Source of the DNA: Apophysomyces variabilis
Lineage: Eukaryota; Mucoromycota; Mucoromycetes; Mucorales; Mucoraceae
DNA length: 64,000 nt
Assembly (NCBI GenBank): GCA_002749535.1
Contig: MZZL01000065.1
Span: 1 to 64,000 of the forward strand
Direction of reading: 5' to 3'
Below are positions 11,367 through 21,530 of the stretch, piece after piece. Below the pieces are notes generated by a model that was given only the letters and a program-made list of their open reading frames with translations, had not been told where the DNA came from and did no database searches. Position 1 is the first letter of the stretch, and each line of letters starts with the position of its first letter. The translations under genes were made by a program, and so were the position numbers.

Positions 11367-11527
11367 TTCCTTGCTATAGGCCCTGTGTGTAAGGTAATGA
11401 CAATAAAGCGTTATTCATTAACGCCTGCTTGTTTATGATAAATCACGTAAACCATACAATTCATATTGAACCTTTGCAAGCGAATGTGCCTCTTTCGACT
11501 GCGTTCATGTGCTTTGCTGGTGAGAAA

Positions 11528-11900
11528 TTATAACCCCTTCAGCGTCCTCATTGTTTGAAACAAGCTACATGCCTCGCATGTCTCAGCAATGCGTGGCGTG
11601 AGCATGTCAGACTTGTCGAGCGGGTTTCCTCTAATGTTCTCCTTGACCTCGGACCAGCACTCTTCAATAGGGTTCAAGAAAGGCAAATACGGTGGCATAA
11701 ACAAAGGTTTATAGCTGTGCTTGTTGATAGCATCCACGACAAATCGACATTGATGGATTCTGCAATTATCTATCACAATAAACATATCCTTCATATTATG
11801 TTTATCCAGGATTGTCCATCACCAACTTTCTGGTCAAAGATAAAAGCAGGCATTAGAAGAAATTCACTGAGAGCGGACGATTGGCTCACGGATCGAATAT
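11528..11900 (-). pseudogene. Tc1/IS630-like transposase fragment
   Basis: The minus strand encodes MFIVIDNCRIHQCRFV, then PLFMPPYLPFLNPIEECWSE and VKENIRG, ending at a TAA at 11528. The pattern hhDN-x-x-H ... PxYxPxLNPIE-x-x-W is diagnostic of the second Asp and the last acidic residue of DDE_3 (Tc1/mariner, IS630) transposases. Upstream frames to about 11900 still look related (SSNACFYL) but are broken by stops. The first catalytic Asp region and the N-terminal helix-turn-helix are missing. Confidence 0.75.
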
Positions 11901-12414
11901 GTTATTCAGTAAATAAAGTAAAAAGGTCGGATTGTCGAGCTTGGATCGAACATGCAATGTCTTTCTTTCCCTCACTGCAAAATGAAGAAAAAAACCTTTG
12001 AGATATATTTAACCAAGATTGCTTAGTCAAATAGGATGAAAACCCATTGCGGCAGATCCACATGAAACCAAGCCCCATTTTTTTTGTACCGAAGCAACTT
12101 CCTTTGAAAAAAAAAGGAAAAAAGAAAAGAGACAGACGAACTAGTACATTTAGCTCATAAGTATGCAGTTGGTGAACAATATACACAAAGGGATTTACAT
12201 TGCCATAGACGTCCAACATAAGACTGAGGAAACTTGAAAGCGATTCCAACCAAAATGCAGGTAGCAAATAACATCAAGTGTTTCCATTCCGATTAAGATA
12301 GCAGTTAAAGAATGGTCAGTGTTTCATGCACTATACGAACCAAGAGATTTAAGAACTTACAGAAAGTCACAGAGCTATTTTCGATAAAAACGACGGCCTT
12401 TCAGCAAGACAATT

Positions 12415-12766
12415 TCAACCTTACAACCACATCTCTAAGAGAGTTGCTATTGTCAAGGCATTGGGATAGCCACCAAGTTGAGAAGGTTGCTCCGACTCCA
12501 TCTTTACGCTTTCCAAAGTCCCACAGCAGAGAGAATGGGGTTTGTCAAGATGGCATCGCCACCTCCAAGTCGGTTCTTGCTTTAGATTCAATTCCATGAC
12601 AGTCTCAACCTTACAACCACATCTCTAAGGGAGTTGCTATTGTCAAGGCATTGGGATAGCCACCAAGTTGAGAAGGTTGCTCCGACTCCATCTCTACGCT
12701 TTCCAAAGTCCCACAGCAGAGAGAATGGGGTTTGTCAAGATGGCATCGCCACCTCCAAGTCGGTTC
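12415..12766 (+). repeat. Tandem duplication, 162-base unit at 190-base spacing
   Basis: Positions 12415-12576 and 12605-12766 are almost identical, differing at only a few bases (aagagag/aagggag, tctttacg/tctctacg). They are separated by 28 unique bases. Both units carry an open frame reading LLLSRHWDSHQVEKVAPTPS. The first unit is preceded by a frame with FQQDN, a motif also seen in Tc1-type transposases, so the unit may derive from one. That link is weak. Confidence 0.85.
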
Positions 12767-12913
12767 ATGGAACAACAGCAAAACGGGAGTCCTGCTTGCA
12801 TTCCCATCAACTTGGATAATGGCGGTGTTTAAACAATTTGATGACGCGTCTGGATTATGGTTTCATGCAGATGTAGGATCCTCTTAACGTTGCTTGCACT
12901 GAAGACTGACACA

Positions 12914-15119
12914 ATGGAGAATCTGCAAGAATATCGATTGGGAATTGATACTCAAGATCCTTATCTCTGTTTCTTTTGCAATAATCCTCTTAAACACTGG
13001 GATTTCTAAGCATTCGCAGCAGCCTTCAGGGAAGGCAAACCTTTACCACCTCGCCAAAAAACTCTCTAGGCTGCTTATAACGCTTGTCTTTCGAATATTT
13101 TTAACAACGCTGCTACTCCTGTTTCTGTCAAGAATTATGTCCGATGTCTTCAACAACCCGAATCTGATGAAGTGAGTTCCATTGAATTTGTGATTATCTA
13201 TTTAGTTTTCATTAGTGCTACTACTTACATGGCTACTGCATAGGAACAGTGCGAATATAACGTGTTCAATATTGGAATCATGGGAAATGTCGAGGCGGAC
13301 ACTGTTGAGATCGTCAATAATTCGAATCTACAGCAGGAAAATCGTAAAAAAAGACGTTTATCTTTGGTACAGTTTCAATGTACATACTGTCAGCTCGTTC
13401 TATTTACGATAATATCAGGAGGAGATAGTGGACGGTAAGACTTACTCCGGAGAGCATGATTTGACAAAAGACGTGTCAAAGCAGATTCCGTCAGTTGGAC
13501 TTATTGACGTAAGTGAATTTTTCGTTTGCTGTTCTCTTGATGCATTTAAGTTCTCGTGACTAGACAATAGCTGACGATACCATTGAAACATATATGGTAA
13601 ATTAGTAAAGCTGTCCTGTCTCTAAATCAATGCGCTAATCTCGAGATATAAATTTAGGATCTTACAGAGGAAGACACCGGCAAAGACTTTACAGTTATCT
13701 CGTCGCCATCGCTTTCAGTCTGGACGATCAATAACGACGACGATCTGTGGCTAGCGTGGCTAAAGCTTTTGAGGGCCAACATACCGCTCCAGCTAAGGTA
13801 ATACGTTGCAGAAACTCATTCCACTTAACTGCTGATTAAATACGTGTGTCCCATAGTCTGGAGAATATGCACGTTATCCAGTGCGGATTTTCTATCAAAT
13901 GTGATCCAAGAATACCAAAAGAACTATACAAAAATATGTGTCTGCAAGAAAAAATTAGCAATGTCTGCTATTCGTCGCCAGAATACATCCGAAATTACCT
14001 GGAAGCATGCAGAACTGGTGTACGTAGGCAATTCATGATATTGTAATTTTTTAAGCGCACAGAAAATGCAGGATTTGGATAAGATGATTACGGCAAGTGT
14101 ACAAATTGAATTATTGAAGAATCCGGAAACACGGCCTTTTTTAATGGCGATATTTTTACAGTTGTAAGTGAAGATTTCAATTTAGCAATGAAAAAAAAAA
14201 AAGAATAACTAATCATTTGGAAAGTGCTGAGCATATTTTCCCTGATGAGTCTGCCATCTGCAGATCCGAGGCCACGTACAACCACCGACTGATTTGGCCT
14301 TGTCTAGAAGCAATTGTGAAGAAAAAAAATGTCTCAAGTTTTGGCCGGGCGAAGTTGCATTGAACTCAATGCCATCAAGGAATGAAGAAAACACACATGC
14401 CTACAATGCTGATGGTATTGTACGGCTAAACGATGATATCGAAATACTTCTTTTGGAGACATCGGGTCCTTTTAATAATTGCGACAAGCCTAGACAAGCA
14501 TTTGATCATGTGAAAGGGGCGTTCGGGTTGCAGTGTATGCTTCGAAAGATCATTTCAAAGTATCATTACGGCGACGTCGATATCCTGAAGAAACTACAAG
14601 TATTTTTTGTTCACGCCCGAGGTAGTTAAGTTTTTGACTTCGTCTTTTATTTGCAGTCTCTAATGCCATATGGTAGGCGGATGCATACATGTATGGAAGA
14701 TGGAGATGCCAGTGCAGGAAGTCTTAGTGATGGAAAGAGTGTTAAAAATTGAAGTACCAAGATCACCCACGGAGTCATTTAAACTACTAAAGTTGGCTGA
14801 TGCCTTCTGGGCATTGAAGGTAGGATAACTTATGCTATGTGCAGTTAGAGTTATGCATCTACTCACCAATTATTTCTATCAGAATTTAATGGACACTTCC
14901 TTAAGTGTTCTCAGGGAGTTGGAAAATTCCCATGCGGAATATTTTATTGAACAGATGCTGGGAGGAAACAGCGAGGATAACGTGCGCCGAGACCTTCGAG
15001 AGCTGCTTAGCAATGAAATCCAGAAACCGATCCGGCAACCAGGAGTCGGTGACCTGCTTCCAAGGAGCTCCCCGGACATCGAGCCACATTCACCATCTCT
15101 GATACTAGAAAACGTCTGA
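12914..15119 (+). pseudogene. Ten-exon accessory gene, LLLETSG-type PD-(D/E)XK-like, three lesions
   Basis: Exons: 12914-13171, 13244-13366, 13419-13508, 13564-13596, 13658-13797, 13857-14019, 14072-14163, 14225-14621, 14677-14819 and 14883-15119. All nine introns have GT..AG ends and phases that agree. The core exon reads FWPGEVALNSMPSR, NADGIVRLNDDIEILLLETS and AFDHVKGAFGLQCML, followed by VFFVHARGGCIHVW. This gives an Asp-Gly strand, a Glu-Thr-Ser strand, a helix and a further strand, in PD-(D/E)XK order. Three lesions are visible. In-frame TAA at 13007 and TAG at 13067 fall in exon 1, both one C-to-T change from Gln codons. The A8 run at 14322-14329 is one base short of the frame needed. 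Apart from these the roughly 550-residue gene is complete. I do not know its function. Confidence 0.65.
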
Positions 15120-15589
15120 TATTACGGAATTATTGATATCATCATTTCTAAATATAAATGAGTGCGTTAACCAGGACCATTTCCTTACCCAGGGCACTTT
15201 CATTGCCTTACTTCAAGTATTACAAGTTTAGAAGTTAAACTGTGAAAAAGACAAACTTGTATAGCTTTTTTGGAGCTGTTATTGAAAATGTTGAATATAC
15301 TTGTTGGATGAGATTCATTTCGCGCATCGCACATGAATACCGACCAGTCAATCTGTGAAAGTGAGTCTGTTGAAAACTTTTTTTTTGCGATGAGTCCATC
15401 GATGATTAGTTTGAAGCTGAATATGGCGCCGGCACTTTTTTTGTGGTATTGCAACTTGTCTTTGTTATGCACTGTGGCCAAGCAGCTTTGGTGCGCTCGC
15501 TGAGTTTGTGGATCCTTGGTCACCACTGGCCTTCAATATAGAAATTGCACTGTCCATTTATAACTTCTCTTTGTTGAGGCACCTCCCAA

Positions 15590-17062
15590 AACATTTAGCG
15601 GAATGAGAAACAAATCATTTGAAATCACTTGAATATAAGCTGTTGCATGTCTCACGAATTCTCGTCATCAACTATTCTTTTTCCGAAAATCTATTTGGTT
15701 TATCTTTGCTTTTGACAACTGACCAGAATTGTTTGATAAGACTTGGTTCCGGAGAATATGGAGGAATCCCCAGGAATTGATATACTTCCTTACGTTAGCT
15801 GAACTATGGATAGGGGCATTATCCATGACAAGGTAATGTCCCTTCATTTCGGGATACTTATCCATTTCATCAAGCATCGCCTTCAAAACGCTCAGATAAT
15901 GCCCTGTTACTGTTCCTATGCTATAACTATCAATTGTACGTCCAAGCTTTCTCTTTTTGATACGTTTTGGAACTCTCAAGCAAACATTAATTAAACCAGT
16001 TGCGGATATTACTGTAATGTTTTATCTGATGAGAAAAAGAGACAAGCAATATACGCGAGACTCAATGTAGGATGATGTTTATTCAAATAAAAACATTACT
16101 CTTTTATACTAAAATGTCTGTGGGTCTAGATGGACAGGACTGTGATTATGGACTGTGCTCTGTATTAAGTGATTTTTAATTGCCTTCTATAATGGAGAGA
16201 CTTCTCCGTAGCGGATCATAGAAGCTCGGCATTGTTCATTGTATTAAGGAACTGAGTTAAGATTGCTTAATCCCGTATCATATAAGTCCGTGTTTAAAGT
16301 CCATCTTCCCTTTTTAGACATAATCGTAGTGAGAGTATCCATTATAGCTATAGATACGACAATTACACCTAAAATCGATGTTGCATTCGCTTTGGTTGTA
16401 GGCACTGTAACTATTGCAGGAGTGCCCTTCTTTGACCAAGCCATACCTCGTTTCAAATTGATGTGAAACGCTGATTCATCTAGAAAGACACAATTTGTTG
16501 TAAAATCTAGGTCAGGTTACTGCCACTTTTGAACCCAATCGTACCTGTGCTGCATTTTTTCCTCACTGTTTCTCTTCACAGAGTGGAATTATGTTTGCTT
16601 AATGGATAGATAGCACTGAGTTGGCTTAAAATTGTAAACAATACTACGAGAAACTTTCAGATCGACGAAGTTAGTATTAGACTTTCTACCACTTCAGCTA
16701 CAACAGCAGAAGGATTGTCGTCAATGTAATTTAAAAGAAATTGCTTATGTTCATCTCCAAAAATACGACGTCTCATGGATTTTTTTTTTCGAAAATGCTT
16801 TCAAGATCTTCATAATAGCCTTTGACCCATCTCTGAGCTTCGGAAATATGAATACTAATTATTTTGCGGCTGCAGAAGCACTTAAGCATTTGCAAAAAAA
16901 ATTAATTGAAAAAATCTCCATATCAACTTCATTTTTCCTCTCATGCGGAACTGGATGCATTACAGGATTAGAATCTCTTTCTGGAGGTTTATTCATCAGG
17001 AATTGAGTACGAGAACTTATTGTTTGGATAGCGAATAGCTCTTCGTCAAAAATAAGATCCAT
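15590..17062 (-). pseudogene. Tc1/IS630-like transposase, degenerate full length
   Basis: Reading on the minus strand: an N-terminal part (16859-17062), then MRRRIFGDEHKQFLLNYIDD and VVAEVVESL near 16775-16690, then CVFLDESAFHINLKRGMAW (first catalytic Asp), TVPTTKANATSIL and RVPKRIKKRKLGRT. Next come GHYLVMDNAPIHSSANVRKY (second Asp), PEPSLIKQFWSVVKSK in another frame where LNPIEQFW is expected, and a C-terminal tail to about 15590. At least four stops or frameshifts interrupt it. The layout is that of a Mucorales IS630/Tc1-type DDE transposase. No clear terminal inverted repeats were found. Confidence 0.75.
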
Positions 17063-17299
17063 TGGCTTAACTCCGTACTCATCAAGAGCATGTCCTTGTC
17101 CATCGTCGTAAAGAAATTTGCATACTTATACTAAACGTTGTAAACAGCAAAAGAAAGAAAAGACCTTTTTGGATCAGTCGACATCGTTGTTGGACATGAA
17201 TTTTTTTTTGCACGACATTGAATTCTGAAGCCACAACTTTACTTTTTGAAATAACTTTAAATAACTGATCTTTGCGCAAAGTAGCATTTTATAGGGTTG

Positions 17300-18170
17300 A
17301 AGACCAAGTTGACAGAAGTAAGTTTATTGATAACAGTTTTGACATGTACTGTGTGTTTTTCTATGTTTTCAGCGTGTATGATGATATTGTCTATCTATCT
17401 TTGCTGTTTTGTGTCATAATTTGATCTATCTACGCACCATAATGCAACCATACAAAGCAGAGAAAATTCTAATTTATAGGTTAAAGGTCGATCACACGTT
17501 ATTTAGCAGCTGACGTTTTCCATATTTTATTAGAAACGAGTAAACTTGTCGCACTCTTGCTAACTTGGTCTTTCTTTTTCGCGTTTTTTGCCATATGCGC
17601 TGCCCGTATTTCCAAATTTCGCCAGCAATCACAAAAAGGTGACTTATTAGGCTATGGTTGTAGGTAAGCTTAGGAAGACTTCAATCTGGGGTCTGTTTCA
17701 ACTTACCACTGTGCCTGCCAAACATGGCAGACACCCGCCAGCTTTGAACGCAAATGACTTTCTTTTTGTGTGAAGAAGAATTATATACGCTTCAATAAAT
17801 ATTCATTGAGGTTATATATACGTTTATTGAAGCTTAATTCATCATAAAAATCTGTCTATGGTTCGGTATATCCTCTCAAAATCCATCCAAGAGAGACAGA
17901 AGGGGCTTAAAGAGAGGTAAATGTGAGTAAATAACAGATACCTCCGTTCTTCATGACGTGAAGAAGCCGGATCTTAGTCTCTGACAGCGGCGATGTAAAA
18001 GCATTTCCCCGGATAAAAACCACTTTGGGAGCTTTTCAGGTTCACATTATCCATACCCTAATGAGAATCTGCAGTGTGCAAGCTTCTGTCTTCTTCATGA
18101 CCTTGTTCTGTAGGTAAGTAAGGAAATTGACTTATCTTGGTATCTCTACGTTAACATCAGTCCACACAAC
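17300..18170. other. Intergenic
   Basis: No gene is recognised. A small palindromic patch at 17777-17833 contains ttcaataaatattcattgag and the partly complementary cgtttattgaagct. Confidence 0.4.
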
Positions 18171-18175
18171 GAAGG

Positions 18176-18406
18176 CTATAAAGCAGCTTGCTTCGAAATT
18201 GGATATAGCACTTTGAAAGCCGTTACGTAATCTTCATGTTCGCTCATGCTCATGGCTTTAATCAGTCTGTGACAACGTTGAGTATTTGAAGAGCTCTCGT
18301 ACATGTGTTTATGATAATTCTGGTGGAAAACAATATGCCAGCAACCCCTCACTAATGCTTCATCATCACAGTACATGACAGACAGGCAGCGAGAAAATAA
18401 ACTCAA
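18176..18406 (-). pseudogene. MULE-like transposase fragment
   Basis: The 76-codon minus frame reads CDDEALVRGCWHIVFHQNYH, then QRCHRLIKAM and YVTAFKVLYPIS. The Cys-Trp-His that follows an acidic-Ala-Leu segment resembles the C-x-H region after the second Asp of MULE (Mutator-type) transposases. It has no flanking domains, so I regard it as a relic. It lies between the decayed Tc1 element and the FYR-domain gene. Confidence 0.4.
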
Positions 18407-18691
18407 AGCATGTTGGCTCGAATATCCTCATGCGGATAGTATATATGATTGATTTTCCTATGCAACCTTGTGATTGTTCAACTTAAAAAAGAGTCCTTCG
18501 TTTGTTTTTTTCCTTTGTGATTTCCTTTTGGTGCGTGGGTATCAGTGTGACGATGTCGTATGAATTAAAGCGTGCTCGTTGCGTATATGTCAGTGGTTGA
18601 TTAATTTTCCTGCCATGACGATCAATGTACAAAGTAATATCGTTCCATTTTCTTCGTTTTCTGTCTGTTTTTGTTTTTGTTTCTTTCTTTT

Positions 18692-20258
18692 TCAGCAACC
18701 CTCTTCAGGTGACCATGATTCTTCCTTAACCGTTGCTGCTGTATCCGGCTCCATTGCTTCGGACATACTACCACTACCAGTCTCGGACGTTCGTGCGTTC
18801 TCAATTTGCCCGTGTGGTGGAAGTCTCGATGAGGTCGGTACTGGTGACACGAGGCCATCCCTAACAGCTTCCGTGAATGATGCCGGTGGCTTCTTGTTGG
18901 CACTTCCCATGATTTCCAAATTCGTTAGCTTCTTTTGGGCAGCTGCAGCTACACCAGCTGCCGTTCGCTGATGCATCACCCCAAATTTTTGCCATACGTA
19001 ATTTAAGCATTGATCCGCTCCAGGCAAATCTTGGATCATCTTTGCAATTGTGGCATGAGTAAACCCATAATAATCCGGGCCGGAGGCTATGGAAATAGTC
19101 AGATATACAAATGCCCGATCTATTGTTATTTACCTGAATTAGAATGCTCTCTGTTGCGGATTTCGTTTGCGCGTTTCACAATGGCTGTCCACACGCCAGT
19201 AGCAGAATTTGCAATAATGGGCTGGTCAGGGCAATCATCAGCAACGACTCGGAACTGAAAATAATAAAAAAAGGAGTTAAATCCTGGCTGCCTGCTTTTT
19301 AAGATTCCTCTCACCCTTGGTCCTTGCTCGCCATTCTCTTCGACAGAACAAGTATATACAGTATTCAAATTTGGGTTGACCATACTTAGATAAGTCCTGG
19401 GTTAGACCGCATTAATTACTGTCCACAGATTTTGCTTGCCATCGACATACCTGCTCACTTTAAATCCCGGAGGCCAGATGTAACGGTCATTATGGTACGT
19501 TGGTAATGGCACCACCCGACCCAGTGAATGTACTGTAAGAATCCCAACACGTGCCGGTAGTTTGTACTGCCCTGTAACAGAATCCCTTTCCAAAGGTTGC
19601 ACGCGTCGCATTTTTGGTTCTACTGGGCCCCTTCGCATACGTTTTGGTCGAGATGATGGAACCATACTTCCATCCCTTATCACAGAAACATCCACATGAG
19701 GTTGGGCGAATGGAGTTAATGAACGATTATCGCCTACGTTGACCGTTTCATGTTCCAAATGGGAGGGTGGTGTATGTATGGGCAATGTAGTTGTAGTGGT
19801 CGATGTAAGTGATGGTTGCATAGTAGGAATGGGCTCTGCTGGGACCGGAGTGTGAGGTGGATAGACAACATCAGTACCTGCCTCTTTGTTTTCTAATAAC
19901 TCGGATGGAATATTTTGGAGGTTGTCATCCTCGTGCTCAGGCATAGGACTCCTTGGAGGTTTTGAGATTGGATAGGCGTTATCGTCGCTGTATTTGCATA
20001 TTCTGTCCAACAAGATACTATCCATGCATTAGCTTTGCTTTGTCAGTAGATAAATCCTCACGTTTTCTCTTTGACCAGACGACGTAAGCGCTTTTTCGTA
20101 TGACTCAGATCTTCGGATAGAATTTCATTTTTCTGCAATTCATGTTAAGTTGGTTGACTGACTAAACGTTCACGTACCTTGGTCATTTCCTTTAGGCGCC
20201 TCTTCAAAAGCTTATATTTTTCATCTATGACTTCGGAATGAATGGAAGAGTCGCTCAT
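18692..20258 (-). CDS. FYRN/FYRC domain chromatin protein (TBRG1-like)
   Basis: Six exons on the minus strand: 20258-20178, 20132-20062, 20002-19451, 19384-19315, 19254-19134 and 19086-18692. They give 429 residues with GT..AG introns of 45-66 bases. The N-terminus (MSDSSIHSEVIDEKYKLLKR) is a basic coiled coil. It is followed by a Pro/Thr-rich linker and the FYRN half, with RVGILTVHSLGRVV and YHNDRYIWPPGFKVSS. The FYRC half reads FRVVADDCPDQPIIANSATG, VWTAIVKRANEIR, HSNSASGPDYYGFTHATI and IQDLPGADQC. FY-rich domains occur in MLL/Trithorax, JARID1 and TBRG1 proteins. The N-terminal coil plus the FYRN-FYRC order without PHD or SET domains fits the TBRG1-type group. It is probably nuclear. The C-terminus is an Ala/Ser/Glu-rich tail. 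Confidence 0.9.
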
Positions 20259-20299
20259 GGCGGCGTGGGTATTGTTAAGTGTGCTGTATGTCATTATTT

Positions 20300-21213
20300 A
20301 TCTGTACAGATACGAGTAAGAATTACTGCAAGTGAGAAGTGAGGGATAGTTTAGTTATGCTTTCAATGAATGACTGACATGCAAAGGCAGACGCGTGTCA
20401 ATGTAGTAGAAAAAGTGGTATACAAGTATTAAGATCAGACGAAAATGGTAAAAAACCACTTGCCTTGCGTGCATTCCAACCAGGAACAACCAAAGAAGGA
20501 AGAATTTGCTTTGCCCACTAAGGACGAGGCAAAGGTCCACAGAATTTTTCTGTCTTTTTCGGAGTGTGCAATTTCATATGATATACCAATAATAAAGGAT
20601 CCACGTAAGACTGGGTTATCGGCGATTAAATTCCTAAGACCCAACCAGTGTAACATGCGCTAGGTTAGGGAAACATTTACTCGAACGAATAACAGACCAA
20701 GAAGCTCAAGAAGCCGGTCAAAACAACAGATCGAAGCACAAAATTATGAATAATCTAGGAATTTATAATTCAGGTAGAAGACTCTGTATTAATGTAGTCA
20801 AAGAGAGATATCAATCCGTCTGAAGATACAAATCCTGAATGGAAATACTACTGCCGGACCTTTGGCTTGCTAACGCTGGCAAGACTTTTGCAAAGTAAAG
20901 GCTCTGAGAAAAAAGCAAAACTACGTAAAATCGCATGCTGATTAGTATAGGCAAAATAAAAGCAGGGGTTATGTTTTTTCCGCTAAGTACAATATCGAGA
21001 TAAAAAGACTACTTGCTCTAATTCCATTGATACAGATCGAAAGCAGTTTAGCTGAAAACAGCAATCTTGAAGAGAACTAGTATGTCAATGTACGAGCCTT
21101 GATCAAAACGTTCAAAACAGCTAGAGCCAGTCATCCTACACAAATAGCTTTTTTCCTTGTTTGTCACGGTACTTTGTTGATGAAACGGAAATCTAATACA
21201 CAAAGGTAATGTA
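20300..21213. other. Spacer between FYR gene and MULE element
   Basis: A 72-codon plus ORF at 20445-20663 (KKEEFALPTKDEAKVHRIFL) looks partly protein-like but has no domain and no clear exon partner. The remainder is AT-rich and shows nothing recognisable. Confidence 0.35.
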
Positions 21214-21336
21214 GGGAATTACTACGGACGCTCCAACGGGACACTCCAGTCCCCCCAATTCTTGAGCGCTTTCTAAAATAAAGCTGACGATGATTACTAT
21301 ATGCAGGTGGAGTGTCCCCAAGTGGAGTGTCCCATA
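21214..21336 (+). repeat. MULE left terminal inverted repeat
   Basis: The first 95 or so bases pair with the complement of 24791-24697 with only a few mismatches. Two copies of gtggagtgtccc follow. These short subterminal copies are plausible transposase-binding sites, which is an inference. Confidence 0.9.
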
Positions 21337-21530
21337 GTGGAGCTTCTTATGAGAACATCTGCCTCCGCCGTCTGTAGGGATATTGCAATCAATATGGAAC
21401 TGTAGGAGATATCATAAACTAATAACAAACCAAAATGATCATATATTAGAAGTGGCTCGTAGATATTAAAAAGGTCTATTTATATTCTTTGATCTCCAAT
21501 TTTTTAATTGTTTTTCTTGCTAAACAACAA

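Noticed and set aside
12400..12600. Tc1 transposase assigned from FQQDN in the tandem repeat.
   Set aside because: Only five residues match and the following sequence does not continue the DDE pattern.
12914..13171. Altered genetic code (TAA/TAG read as Gln) suggested by the two in-frame stops.
   Set aside because: The spliced conserved genes in the window (dehydratase, MDV1, FYR, eL40 and others) have no internal TAA or TAG and end at normal stops, so the stops here are lesions.
14322..14329. Programmed frameshift on the A8 run.
   Set aside because: The same gene has two nonsense codons, and the A run is a common site of indel error or decay; nothing else (stem-loop, family-wide conservation) supports programming.
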